The notes beneath the pieces were generated by a model. It saw only the letters and a program-made list of their open reading frames with translations. It did no database searches and was not told the origin of the DNA. Shown here one piece after another: positions 18,312 through 26,821 of a stretch of 64,000 nt of DNA (position 1 is the first letter of the stretch; every line of letters starts with the position of its first letter). The stretch is from assembly GCA_029245865.1 (NCBI GenBank), contig JAQWOM010000028.1:120532-184531 (forward strand), written 5' to 3'. The translations under genes and the position numbers were made by a program. The stretch is from Planctomycetota bacterium. Its GTDB lineage: Bacteria > Planctomycetota > B15-G4.

Positions 18312-20488
18312 CCCGAACACGGGTCATTCCGGTTCGGGGCATGACCTGCTCCGGATGTGCAGCAACCGTGGAACGCGGGCTGGGAAAGGTCCCCGGTGTG
18401 GATCGAGCCGAAGTCAGTTTTGCCACGCGCTCTGCAACGGTGCTTGGCAGCGCCGAAGAAACAGCACTCCTCGAGGCGATTCGCTCGTCCGGCTACGAGG
18501 GGCTTCCTTCGCTCAGTTCCTCTATCGAGGCTCTGCTTCAAGAGCCCGATGCCCGACCAGCGAGAAGCCGTGCCCTGCTGGCCGCTGCTCTGACGATCGC
18601 GGCGGTCGCCGCGACAAGCTCTATTCCCTGGCTAACCGCGGTCAGCTCCTTTGTCACGCTCGCCGTGCCAGGACGCATGATCTTCGTTCAGGCGTGGCGC
18701 ATGGCCCTGGCGCGACACGCAGCCATGGACACCCTGGTAGCCCTCGGCGCAGGCACTGCATGGATACACGCGCTCTGGGCCTGGCGCCAGAACAGCGATG
18801 CGGGTGGCTTCGCAGCCCCTGCCATGATTGTGACCTTCGTCCTCGTGGGACGCGCGCTTGAAGAGTCAGCCCGTCGTCGCTCGGCAGCAGCGCTCCGTTC
18901 ACTGGCCGCACGAGCACCAAGGACCGCTCACGTTCTTCGCGACGGCAAGACCCTTGTGCTGGATGCCGATGCGGTTCAAGTAGGCGATCTCTGTCTCATC
19001 GCAGACGGCGAGGCAGTCCCTGCAGACGGAAGCATCGTGGAGGGCTCGTCAGGTTTTGACGAATCCCTGCTCACGGGTGAGTCGCTCCCCGTCTGGCGCC
19101 GCCCTGGCGACGTGCTGGTCGGAGGAACAACCAATGCCGGCGGGCAACTGGTGACCATGCGCACGTCTGCGGTGGGCGGAGAAACAACGCTTGCGCAGCT
19201 TGTCAGCCTCGTGAGCGCGGCCCAATCGAGCAAAGCTCCTGCGCAGCGACTTGCAGACCGTGTGTCAGGGGTCTTCGTGCCCATTGTACTCGGCGTGGCC
19301 GTGGCAGCCTGGTTCTTCGGCGGCGGAGCAGTTGCAGCAGTCGCCGTGCTCGTCGTGGCCTGCCCTTGTGCCCTGGGTCTCGCGACGCCCACAGCCATAC
19401 AGGTCGCCACAGGCCGTGCTGCCCAACTCGGTGTCCTGGTGAGAGACGCCGGAGCCCTGGAAGCTGCTGGCAAGCTCAGCGTTCTCTTGCTGGACAAGAC
19501 CGGAACCCTCACCACGGGTCGCCCCGTAGTAGAGAGCCTTTCCCTGGTCGATGGGAACTCGGGCGAACTCGCCGCAAGGCCTTCCGAACAGACAGAGGCA
19601 GCCATCGCGGACGTGCTGAGCGCCGCGGCTGCCGTGGAAGCAGCCACTGGACACCCGCTTGGAATTGCGATTCGGGGTGAGCTCGAACGTCGAGGGCTGC
19701 TCATCGCGGAGGTCGAGCGCAAAAGCCTCTCAGCTGCTGTCGGTGGAGTTGCAGGTCAGCTTGCCGATGGCCGAGAGGTGCTCGTCGGCTCGGTGGCCTT
19801 CCTCGAAGGCCGCGGTGTCGACTGCGCGCCTGGAGCAGTCACGGCGGAAACCTACGCACAGCGTGGTTGGACATTGGCTCTGGTTGCGATCGACGGATCC
19901 CTCGCGCTCGTGCTCGGAATCGGCGATCAAATCCGTCCAACAAGCACCCGCGCCGTCCGCATTCTTTCCCAGCTGGGCATTCGGCCGGTCCTGTCAACGG
20001 GTGATCACGAAGCTGCCGCGCGTGCCGTCGGAACACTTGCCGGAATTACTGAGATCCACTCGGCCGAATCAGCCGCCGGCAAAGCAGAACGAATTGAGGC
20101 TCTTCGCGACACTGGGCACGTCGTCGGCATGGTGGGCGATGGAACCAATGACGCCCCGGCTCTGGCGGCCGCCGATGCAGGTTTTGCGGTGGGAACAGCC
20201 ACGGACCTCGCCCGCGCGGCAGCACCTTTGGTTCTGGTCAGTGGCGACTTGGCCCGCGCCACGGTCGCCATCGAGCTGGCTCGCGCCACCCTCAAAATCA
20301 TCCGTCAGAATCTTGGCCTGGCCTTTGCCTACAACCTGATCGCTCTCCCCCTGGCATTCTTCGGCCAGATCAGCCCACCTTTTGCCGCGGCCGCGATGGC
20401 CAGCAGTTCCTTGCTCGTGGTGGCCAATGCTCTCCGTCTGCGGTCTTTTCGGAGCCGCCTCGAAACCGCCTTTGGCAAGGAAAGCTAG
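18308..20488 (+). CDS. copA: Cu(I)-type P1B-ATPase (heavy-metal exporting ATPase)
   Basis: A 726-residue P-type ATPase. One N-terminal heavy-metal-associated domain carries 'GMTCSGC' (Cys14, Cys17). Membrane segments surround the actuator domain ('SLLTGES'). The transport motif Cys352-Pro-Cys354 lies in 'VVACPCALGLATP', the phosphorylated Asp396 in 'DKTGTLT', 'TGHPLG' gives the P1B nucleotide-binding His-Pro, and 'GDGTNDAP' starts at about residue 610. The last two membrane segments contain 'AFAYN' and 'MASSS', the N/Y and M/S pattern of Cu+ (P1B-1) pumps. The direction (cytosolic efflux or loading of cuproenzymes) cannot be decided. The ATG at 18308 overlaps the upstream stop; no metal-responsive regulator is adjacent. 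Confidence 0.93.
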   Translation: MTRTRVIPVRGMTCSGCAATVERGLGKVPGVDRAEVSFATRSATVLGSAEETALLEAIRSSGYEGLPSLSSSIEALLQEPDARPARSRALLAAALTIAAVAATSSIPWLTAVSSFVTLAVPGRMIFVQAWRMALARHAAMDTLVALGAGTAWIHALWAWRQNSDAGGFAAPAMIVTFVLVGRALEESARRRSAAALRSLAARAPRTAHVLRDGKTLVLDADAVQVGDLCLIADGEAVPADGSIVEGSSGFDESLLTGESLPVWRRPGDVLVGGTTNAGGQLVTMRTSAVGGETTLAQLVSLVSAAQSSKAPAQRLADRVSGVFVPIVLGVAVAAWFFGGGAVAAVAVLVVACPCALGLATPTAIQVATGRAAQLGVLVRDAGALEAAGKLSVLLLDKTGTLTTGRPVVESLSLVDGNSGELAARPSEQTEAAIADVLSAAAAVEAATGHPLGIAIRGELERRGLLIAEVERKSLSAAVGGVAGQLADGREVLVGSVAFLEGRGVDCAPGAVTAETYAQRGWTLALVAIDGSLALVLGIGDQIRPTSTRAVRILSQLGIRPVLSTGDHEAAARAVGTLAGITEIHSAESAAGKAERIEALRDTGHVVGMVGDGTNDAPALAAADAGFAVGTATDLARAAAPLVLVSGDLARATVAIELARATLKIIRQNLGLAFAYNLIALPLAFFGQISPPFAAAAMASSSLLVVANALRLRSFRSRLETAFGKES

Positions 20489-20525
20489 TCGACTTCAGGC
20501 CCCGGACGAGCCGAGAGAGGTCTCC

Positions 20526-21953
20526 CTAGCCATCGAAGTACATATCGAACTCGAGCGGGTGAGGCCGGGTCTTGATGGGCAACACCTCGTTCATCCGCTT
20601 GTACTGGATGTAAGTGTCGATGAAGTCTTTGTCGAAGACGTCGCCTCGCAGCAGGTATTCATTGTCGGCTTCAAGCGCATCGAGTGCTGCTTCGAGTGAG
20701 GTCGGTGCATCAGGCACGTTCTTCATCTCTTCCGGCGGAAGGTCGTAGATGTTCTTGTCCATCGGCTCCCCGGGATCGATCCGGTTCTGGATTCCATCCA
20801 CAACAGCCATGGTGATGGCGCTAAACGCGAGGTAGCCAGTGGCCATGGGGTCCGGACAGCGGAACTCAAAGCGCTTGGATGCCGGCTCGCTGGAGAACAT
20901 CGGAATTCGGACGGCGGCGCTGCGATTGCGACTGCTGTATGCCAGCTTGATCGGCGCTTCAAAGTGCGGCACCAAACGCTTGTAGCTGTTCGTCGTCGGA
21001 TTGGTGAACGCGATGATCGAGTGAGCGTGACGCAGGACGCCTCCGATAGCCCACTTGCCCATGTCGGAAAAGCCCGCGTATCCATCGCCAGCGAAAAGGT
21101 TCTGTCCGTTCTTCCAGATGGACATATGGCAGTGCATGCCCGACCCATTGTCACCAAAGATCGGTTTCGGCATGAAAGTCGCTGTCTTGCCCGCGCGCAC
21201 GGCACACTGCTTCACGATGTACTTGAACCACTGCAATTTATCGCCCATGGCGAGCAATGAGTCGAAACGCATGTCGATCTCACCCTGGCCAGCTGTGGCG
21301 ACCTCGTGGTGGCTCGCTTCGGTGGTGATACCCACCTGCTCCATGATGAGCATCATCTCGGAACGCAGGTCCTGAAGCTGATCGATTGGTGGCACCGGGA
21401 TATAGCCCCCCTTGGGCTTCGGCCGGTAGCCGGTGTTGGGGCCATCTTCGCCGCTCTTCCAATGGCCTTCATCGGATTCGATGAGGTAGTAAGAACTCCA
21501 TGGATCATTTGCGAAGTGGATTGAATCGAAGATGAAGAACTCGGCCTCGGGTCCGAAGTAAGTCGTGTCTCCGAGCCCCGCAGAGATGACGTACTGCTCT
21601 GCGCGCCGTGCAACGCCACGCGGATCGCGCGAGTACTCTTCTTTCGTGATCGGATCGACGACGTTGCCGATAAGAGTCAGCGTCGGTTCTTCGTAGAACG
21701 GATCCACGATGGCCGTGTCCGCGTCGGGCACGACCAACATGTCGCTTTCATCGATGGCCTTCCAACCCCGGATAGAGCTTCCATCAAAACCGAAGCCTTC
21801 CGTGAAGGTTGATTCTTTGACCTGAGCGGAAGGCACGGTGAAGTGCTGCCACTGTCCGAAGAGATCACAGAAACGGATGTCGACAAGCCTCAAGCCTTCT
21901 GCCTTGATCTTCTCGAGCACCTGCTGAGGGGTCATGCCGCCGGTCATTCCCAC
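20526..21953 (-). CDS. glnA: Glutamine synthetase type I
   Basis: A 475-residue GSI enzyme making glutamine from glutamate, ammonia and ATP. Motifs: 'FCDLFGQWQHF', 'GFDGSSIRGW', 'PEAEFFIFD', the ATP-binding 'KPIFGDNGSGMHCHMS', 'RNRSAAVRIP', and the adenylylation loop with Tyr403 in 'NIYDLPPEE'. Presence of this Tyr places it with GSI-beta enzymes controlled by GlnE adenylylation. The GTG at 21953 has AAAGGA about 7 bases upstream and is preferred, though ATGs at 21947 and 21935 are possible. It follows a P-II-like gene by about 50 bases, the usual nitrogen-control pairing, and converges with the copper ATPase gene. Confidence 0.96.
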   Translation of the reverse strand: MGMTGGMTPQQVLEKIKAEGLRLVDIRFCDLFGQWQHFTVPSAQVKESTFTEGFGFDGSSIRGWKAIDESDMLVVPDADTAIVDPFYEEPTLTLIGNVVDPITKEEYSRDPRGVARRAEQYVISAGLGDTTYFGPEAEFFIFDSIHFANDPWSSYYLIESDEGHWKSGEDGPNTGYRPKPKGGYIPVPPIDQLQDLRSEMMLIMEQVGITTEASHHEVATAGQGEIDMRFDSLLAMGDKLQWFKYIVKQCAVRAGKTATFMPKPIFGDNGSGMHCHMSIWKNGQNLFAGDGYAGFSDMGKWAIGGVLRHAHSIIAFTNPTTNSYKRLVPHFEAPIKLAYSSRNRSAAVRIPMFSSEPASKRFEFRCPDPMATGYLAFSAITMAVVDGIQNRIDPGEPMDKNIYDLPPEEMKNVPDAPTSLEAALDALEADNEYLLRGDVFDKDFIDTYIQYKRMNEVLPIKTRPHPLEFDMYFDG

Positions 21954-22004
21954 GGGCCGTTCCTTTCGTAATGTTGTGAGCCGGTATTTCCGGCAGAAAT
22001 TGAT

Positions 22005-22313
22005 TCAGATGGCATCCGGCCCACTCTCGCCGGTACGAATGCGGATGACGTCGTGCAGTTCCCACGAAAAGATTCGGCCGCGATCGACGCCACCTTCTTC
22101 GATGGCGTTTACAGCAGCCTCGAAGAAAGAATCGTTGACGCCAACCTCGATACGAATCATCGGTTCGGGAGAAACCTCGGATAGTGCAAGCCCTTCCATG
22201 GCGCTAACACCATGGACTTCGCTCACGGTCAGGCGATAGATGTCCGCCTCGGCAAGTCGGGAGGTAACGGCAGTCAGGCGTTCAGGTGTGACAATTGCCT
22301 GGACCATCCTCAT
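22005..22313 (-). CDS. P-II-like signal transduction protein lacking a normal T-loop
   Basis: A protein of about 102 residues with the P-II frame: N-terminal 'VQAIVTPERLTAVTSRL' (compare the family xxAIIkPxxLdxV), 'LTVSEVHGV', and the C-terminal 'VIRIRTGESGPDA' that ends most GlnB/GlnK proteins. Where GlnB has about 20 T-loop residues with the uridylylated Tyr51, this protein has only 'SAMEGLALSEVSPEP', so it has neither GRQKGH nor Tyr51. It is therefore probably not a UTase substrate. Three in-frame starts occur (22325, 22313, 22307); 22313 (MRMVQAIV) matches the family N-terminus best. It sits just upstream of glnA, which supports a nitrogen-related role. Confidence 0.8.
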   Translation of the reverse strand: MRMVQAIVTPERLTAVTSRLAEADIYRLTVSEVHGVSAMEGLALSEVSPEPMIRIEVGVNDSFFEAAVNAIEEGGVDRGRIFSWELHDVIRIRTGESGPDAI

Positions 22314-22350
22314 GAAACCGACCATCGAGAAAGAGGACGCCCGATGCAGG

Positions 22351-22489
22351 GGCCGGCCTCTTATCCGGCCTCCTTACGCGGAGTCCAGGTCGGGACTGTA
22401 TCGAGCAGGCCGAGAGACCTCAATGTATGACGCCAAGGGAAATCCTCTGGGCCCCGCTTCGGCCCTCGGGAACCTGCCCTTCGGGCGGG
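22351..22489. promoter_or_regulatory. Hairpin-rich leader between the P-II-like gene and mutS
   Basis: The 226-base divergent gap holds three stem-loops: GGCCGG/CCGGCC at 22351-22370 (loop 8), GGGCC/GGCCC at 22449-22465, and a 7-bp GC stem with one G-T pair at 22473-22489. The last two would lie in the mutS leader RNA. A 38-codon open frame with a GAGAG before its ATG (22423-22539) also lies here; it is too short to call. Function of the hairpins is unknown. Confidence 0.3.
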
Positions 22490-22551
22490 CTGTGACCTCC
22501 AGGGCAGATGGGTCGCCCCTCATGTGCCCTGCGGGATAGAATCTGGCCTCC

Positions 22552-25503
22552 ATGGCTCATGATTCGACACCTTGGCTCTTCGGCTCCGAGCCGGAACCGG
22601 CGACACCTTCGCCCCAGAGGCCCTCGGATCCGGCCCTCGGGGCCGAGGAAAAGTCCGGAGACGATCTCTCAGAAAAGATCGCCGAAGCCTCGTCCCCGGC
22701 CGAGGCACCCACGAAATCAACGCCGGTCACCGCCCGGCAAGCTGCCACCCCCAAGGCGCCCGCTGCGGCTTCGCCGAATCCCAGGGCCGGCCGGCCCAGC
22801 ACCCCTTCGAACTCCAAGGGAGCCTCTGGGCTGTCGCCCATGATGCAGCAGTACATGCACGCCAAGAAGGAGGTCGGCGATGCAGTCCTCTTCTTCCGCA
22901 TGGGCGACTTCTACGAACTCTTTCACGAGGACGCTGTCACCGCATCGAGGGTCCTGGGGATCACGCTGACCTCTCGCAGCAAAGGTGACTCAGCCATCCC
23001 CATGGCTGGCGTACCCGTAAAGGCTTATGAGGGTTACCTTCAAACTCTGATTCGCGAAGGCTATCGCGTGGCCCTCTGCGATCAGGTGCAAGACCCCAAG
23101 TTGGCAAAGGGTCTGGTCGACCGGCGTGTCACTCGCATTCTCTCTGCCGGCACCGTCTTTGAAGACGACCTTCTCGACCAACACACGAACAACTTTCTAC
23201 TTTCGATCTTCCCCACGGAGAGCGATGTCGGCTTGGCCTGGATTGATGTGTCCACCGGTGCGTTCACCGTAGCTGCCGTGCGGCGTGACAAGGTCGTGGA
23301 TGAGGTCTCACGCCTCGATCCATCTGAGATCCTGCTGCCAGAGTCCTTGCTGCGCGACCCTGGCGAACTCGTCCAGGAAATCGGCCGGGTCACCAGCGCG
23401 CCAAGAGTTCCTACTCCCGAGTGGAGTTTTGAACTGGGCAACGCCGGGCAGACCATTCGTGAGGCCCTGGGCGTCACAACACTCGAAGGCTTTGGGCTCG
23501 ACGAGAGCAGCGTGTGTGTCAATGCAGCAGGTGCCGCACTGACCTACATCGCTCATATGCAGCGTGGAGACGCACCTCCAATCTCCACGATTCACATTCA
23601 TGACGGCACTGCCCGAGCCGGCCTGGACAGGGCGACACGATCCTGTCTCGAGTTGCTGAGCACCCAGCGCGATGGCCGTCGCGAAGGCTCGCTCTTGTCA
23701 GTTCTCGACAAGACCGGAACATCCATGGGGGCGCGCCTCTTGCGTGAGTGGGTTGTGGCCCCCTTGATCAACCCTGACTCGATCCGTTGGCGCCAATCCG
23801 CCGTTTCCGAGCTGGTCGACAAACGCGAAGTCAGCGACATCCTCGACGACCACCTGGCTCGCATGCCGGACATCGAGCGAATCGCCACGAGGCTCCTCGC
23901 TGGCCGAGGTTCCCCGCGCGACCTGGCGTCTTTGCGGGTAGCACTGACGCTCATCCCGACTTTGCGCGAGGCTCTCACTGATTGCGCGAGCGCCCCACTT
24001 GCTTCGGCTGCGGAAACTCTTCAGCCGCTTCCCACTCTTCTCGACCTTTTGCAACGTGGCCTGGCCGAGAATCCAGCGAGCACCCTGTCAGATGGCGGCT
24101 TGATCGCCCGAGGTTGGAACAACGACCTCGATCAACTGCGCGACCTGCGAGAGAACGGCGCGAGCGCCATCGCGTCCTTTCAAGCAGCTGAAGCAAAGCG
24201 CCTCGGCATCCCCTCGCTGAAAGTTGGATTCAACAGAGTCTTCGGCTACTTCGTCGAGATCACGCACGCACAGGCCGCGCAGGCAACAATCCCTGATCAC
24301 TATGTGCGGAAACAAACTCTCACCTCGGCTGAGCGCTACATCACATCCGAGTTGAAAGAGCTTGAGACCTCGATTCTTACAGCTGAGGAAAAGGCCAAGC
24401 AACTCGAGATGGATCTGTTCTTTGAGATCCGTGAACGGGCCACCGAAGACGCAGCCGCCGTACGAGACCTCTCTGCTGCGGTGGCCCAACTCGACGTGCT
24501 GGCTGGATTCGCAGTCGTGGCCCGTGACCAAGGCTGGGTTCGCCCCGAGATCGACGACGGGCCAGCAATCGAGATCCGTGATGGGCGCCATCCGGTGCTC
24601 GACAGCTTGCTTCCTGCCGGGGAATTGGTCCCGAACGACATCTCGCTGCACCAAAAAGATGCACGCCTGGTTCTGATCACAGGCCCCAATATGGCTGGTA
24701 AATCCACCTATATCCGACAGACAGCGCTTCTGGTTCTGTTGGCTCAACTCGGTGCCTATGTCCCGGCTCGCGAGGCCCACATCGGTGTGGTGGATCGTAT
24801 TTTCACACGAGTTGGCGCAGCCGATGATCTCGCGTCAGGCGCCTCGACGTTCATGGTGGAAATGACCGAGACCGCAGCGATCCTCAACGGTGCAACAGAC
24901 CGCAGTCTCGTCATTCTCGATGAAGTCGGTCGGGGAACATCTACCTGGGATGGACTGAGCCTTGCGTGGGCCATCAGTGAACATCTGTACAAGAGCGTGA
25001 AGGCGCGCACGATGTTCGCCACCCACTACCACGAGCTCGTCGACCTTGCCGAAGAATTCGACGGCGTGCGCAACGTCAACGTCGCCGTGAAAGAGTGGGG
25101 CGACAGCATCGTGTTTCAACACAAGATCGTGCCGGGTGGAACTGATCGTAGTTATGGCCTCCACGTTGCGCGCCTTGCTGGTGTTCCCACCTCTGTCATC
25201 GAACGCGCTCGCCATGTTTTGCGTGATCTCGAGCTCAGTGCCCCCGATCTGCGCCCGGGGGCAACGACTGCCCCTCCTCCAGGCGACAGCAACAGCTCTG
25301 TTTCGGCGACAGGCGGCGTCGAGGCGCAAGAAGACTCAGAAGAGGAGCGGCGGCAGCGGGTGCTCTTCATGCGGCCTGTCGCGGCCATCGTTGAAGAGAT
25401 TCGGGCTGTCGACTTGGACCAGATGACGCCCATGGACGCTTTGCTCATGCTCAAGCGATTCACCTCCCGTCTCTCGGATGCTGAGCGGGACGAATCGACG
25501 TGA
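22552..25503 (+). CDS. mutS: DNA mismatch repair protein MutS with long disordered N-terminus
   Basis: A 983-residue MutS; typical length is about 850-890. The first about 95 residues are Pro/Ala/Ser/Glu-rich and look disordered. The canonical protein then begins 'SPMMQQYMHAKKE', with the mismatch-reading Phe120-x-Glu122 in 'GDFYELF'. The ATPase domain has Walker A 'GPNMAGKST' near residue 711, 'LDEVGRGTSTWDG' as Walker B/signature, and 'FATHYHEL'. It binds mispairs and recruits MutL, which is not in the window. A second Ala/Ser/Gln-rich linker precedes the C-terminal helix 'MTPMDALLMLKRF', the tetramer/beta-clamp-side tail. It runs convergently into the RlmI-like gene with 13 bases between. 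Confidence 0.96.
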   Translation: MAHDSTPWLFGSEPEPATPSPQRPSDPALGAEEKSGDDLSEKIAEASSPAEAPTKSTPVTARQAATPKAPAAASPNPRAGRPSTPSNSKGASGLSPMMQQYMHAKKEVGDAVLFFRMGDFYELFHEDAVTASRVLGITLTSRSKGDSAIPMAGVPVKAYEGYLQTLIREGYRVALCDQVQDPKLAKGLVDRRVTRILSAGTVFEDDLLDQHTNNFLLSIFPTESDVGLAWIDVSTGAFTVAAVRRDKVVDEVSRLDPSEILLPESLLRDPGELVQEIGRVTSAPRVPTPEWSFELGNAGQTIREALGVTTLEGFGLDESSVCVNAAGAALTYIAHMQRGDAPPISTIHIHDGTARAGLDRATRSCLELLSTQRDGRREGSLLSVLDKTGTSMGARLLREWVVAPLINPDSIRWRQSAVSELVDKREVSDILDDHLARMPDIERIATRLLAGRGSPRDLASLRVALTLIPTLREALTDCASAPLASAAETLQPLPTLLDLLQRGLAENPASTLSDGGLIARGWNNDLDQLRDLRENGASAIASFQAAEAKRLGIPSLKVGFNRVFGYFVEITHAQAAQATIPDHYVRKQTLTSAERYITSELKELETSILTAEEKAKQLEMDLFFEIRERATEDAAAVRDLSAAVAQLDVLAGFAVVARDQGWVRPEIDDGPAIEIRDGRHPVLDSLLPAGELVPNDISLHQKDARLVLITGPNMAGKSTYIRQTALLVLLAQLGAYVPAREAHIGVVDRIFTRVGAADDLASGASTFMVEMTETAAILNGATDRSLVILDEVGRGTSTWDGLSLAWAISEHLYKSVKARTMFATHYHELVDLAEEFDGVRNVNVAVKEWGDSIVFQHKIVPGGTDRSYGLHVARLAGVPTSVIERARHVLRDLELSAPDLRPGATTAPPPGDSNSSVSATGGVEAQEDSEEERRQRVLFMRPVAAIVEEIRAVDLDQMTPMDALLMLKRFTSRLSDAERDEST

Positions 25504-25516
25504 AATCAGAGTGCCG

Positions 25517-26821
25517 CTAGAGCACCTCGACCAACACGGCCTTGAGATAGTCTGACTCGGGAAAGGTCAGCAAGCGTGGGTGGCATGCGGCTGCCCCACG
25601 AACGCTCTGCACAAAAACATCTCGTCGTGCGTCGGCCGCCGCCGCGCGCAGTGTTTCAAGAAACTCGGCACGACTCACATGGAACGAACAGCTACACGAT
25701 AGCAAGCGCCCGCCTGGCCGTAAGAGTCGCATGGCACGCAAGTTCAACTCCTTGTATGCACGCAACGCGCGTGGAAGGTCTCCTTTTCGCTTCGCAAGTG
25801 CCGGGGGATCCAACACGATGCCGTCGAACTGTTCGCCAGCTGACACGCGCTCTCTCAGATCTTCAAACACATTCACGGTGCGCGTGGTCACCCTGTCCGC
25901 GAGACCGTTGATCTCTGCTTGTTTTTTTAGCCGATCCAAAGCGGGCTGGCTGCTGTCGAGTGCTTCGACATGCGACCCTGCTGCGGCCAGATGCAACGCA
26001 AAGCCACCCTCGTTGCAAAATGCATCGAGGCAATGTCCGACAGGCAAAGCATCCGCCGCCCAGAGTTGGTTCTCGCGCTGGTCCAGATAAGTGCCGGTTT
26101 TCTGTCCGCTCCACAGGTCCACTTCGCGCGTGAGACCTGCGTGCTGCCACCTGACCTGACCTGCAACCTCTCCTGCAAGCAACATCACGCCTTCAGGCAA
26201 GCCCTCCAATTTCCGGAATGCGCCGTCATGACGGGCCAGCACACCAGAAAATCCGTGGTGCTCCACGAGATGCGAGGCCAAGAGGGGTGCGACAGCATCG
26301 GCCCATCGGCATCCCGCCTGAAATATGGCCACCGGGCCATAGCGGTCTATCACAAGACCTGGAAGACCGTCGGCTTCAGCGTGAACCACTCGACAGGCCT
26401 CTTCATTCTGGGCAAGCGCGTGTCGACGACGCTCAAGAGCGGCATCGAGCCGCATCACAGCCCACTCCGAGGACTCATCGAAGTCTGGTTCACGACTCAC
26501 CACTCTGAGAGGAATGCGGGAGCCGAGACTGAAGCACGCTGCCCCTCGCGACACTCCTGCAGGACCTTCCAGTCGAACCACTTCTCCATCTCGCAGGGTC
26601 CCCTTTGAAATGTTGTCTGGATAGAGCCAGGGGTGCCCACCACTCAATCGCCGCACTCCCCCGCGCGACAACACAACCAGCGGATCAGGAGACAAGTCAG
26701 CTTCAGGCGTGAGGACGCTCTCGCTTGAAGATTCACTTGTTTGAGCGGTGACGATCTTCGGTGCCCGCTCCTTGCGATGCTTATGGGGGCGGCGAGCTCT
26801 TGTCTTGTGAGGTCGAGTCAC
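25517..26821 (-). CDS. rlmI: RlmI-like class I SAM-dependent 23S rRNA methyltransferase
   Basis: A 434-residue protein. A basic, disordered N-terminal tail of about 45 residues is followed by a PUA-like domain ('GHPWLYPDNI'), the central 'ADGLPGLVIDRYG' region, and a Rossmann methyltransferase domain with SAM motif 'DAFCNEGGFALHLA', 'VLDPPALAKRK' (NPPY-like motif IV) and 'LLSCSCSFHV' carrying the Cys typical of m5C enzymes. RlmI methylates C1962 of 23S rRNA in E. coli; the orthologue's site here is inferred. Its start overlaps the stop of the dipeptidase gene (ATGA at 26821-26818), making it the last gene of a four-gene run. Confidence 0.85.
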   Translation of the reverse strand: MTRPHKTRARRPHKHRKERAPKIVTAQTSESSSESVLTPEADLSPDPLVVLSRGGVRRLSGGHPWLYPDNISKGTLRDGEVVRLEGPAGVSRGAACFSLGSRIPLRVVSREPDFDESSEWAVMRLDAALERRRHALAQNEEACRVVHAEADGLPGLVIDRYGPVAIFQAGCRWADAVAPLLASHLVEHHGFSGVLARHDGAFRKLEGLPEGVMLLAGEVAGQVRWQHAGLTREVDLWSGQKTGTYLDQRENQLWAADALPVGHCLDAFCNEGGFALHLAAAGSHVEALDSSQPALDRLKKQAEINGLADRVTTRTVNVFEDLRERVSAGEQFDGIVLDPPALAKRKGDLPRALRAYKELNLRAMRLLRPGGRLLSCSCSFHVSRAEFLETLRAAAADARRDVFVQSVRGAAACHPRLLTFPESDYLKAVLVEVL

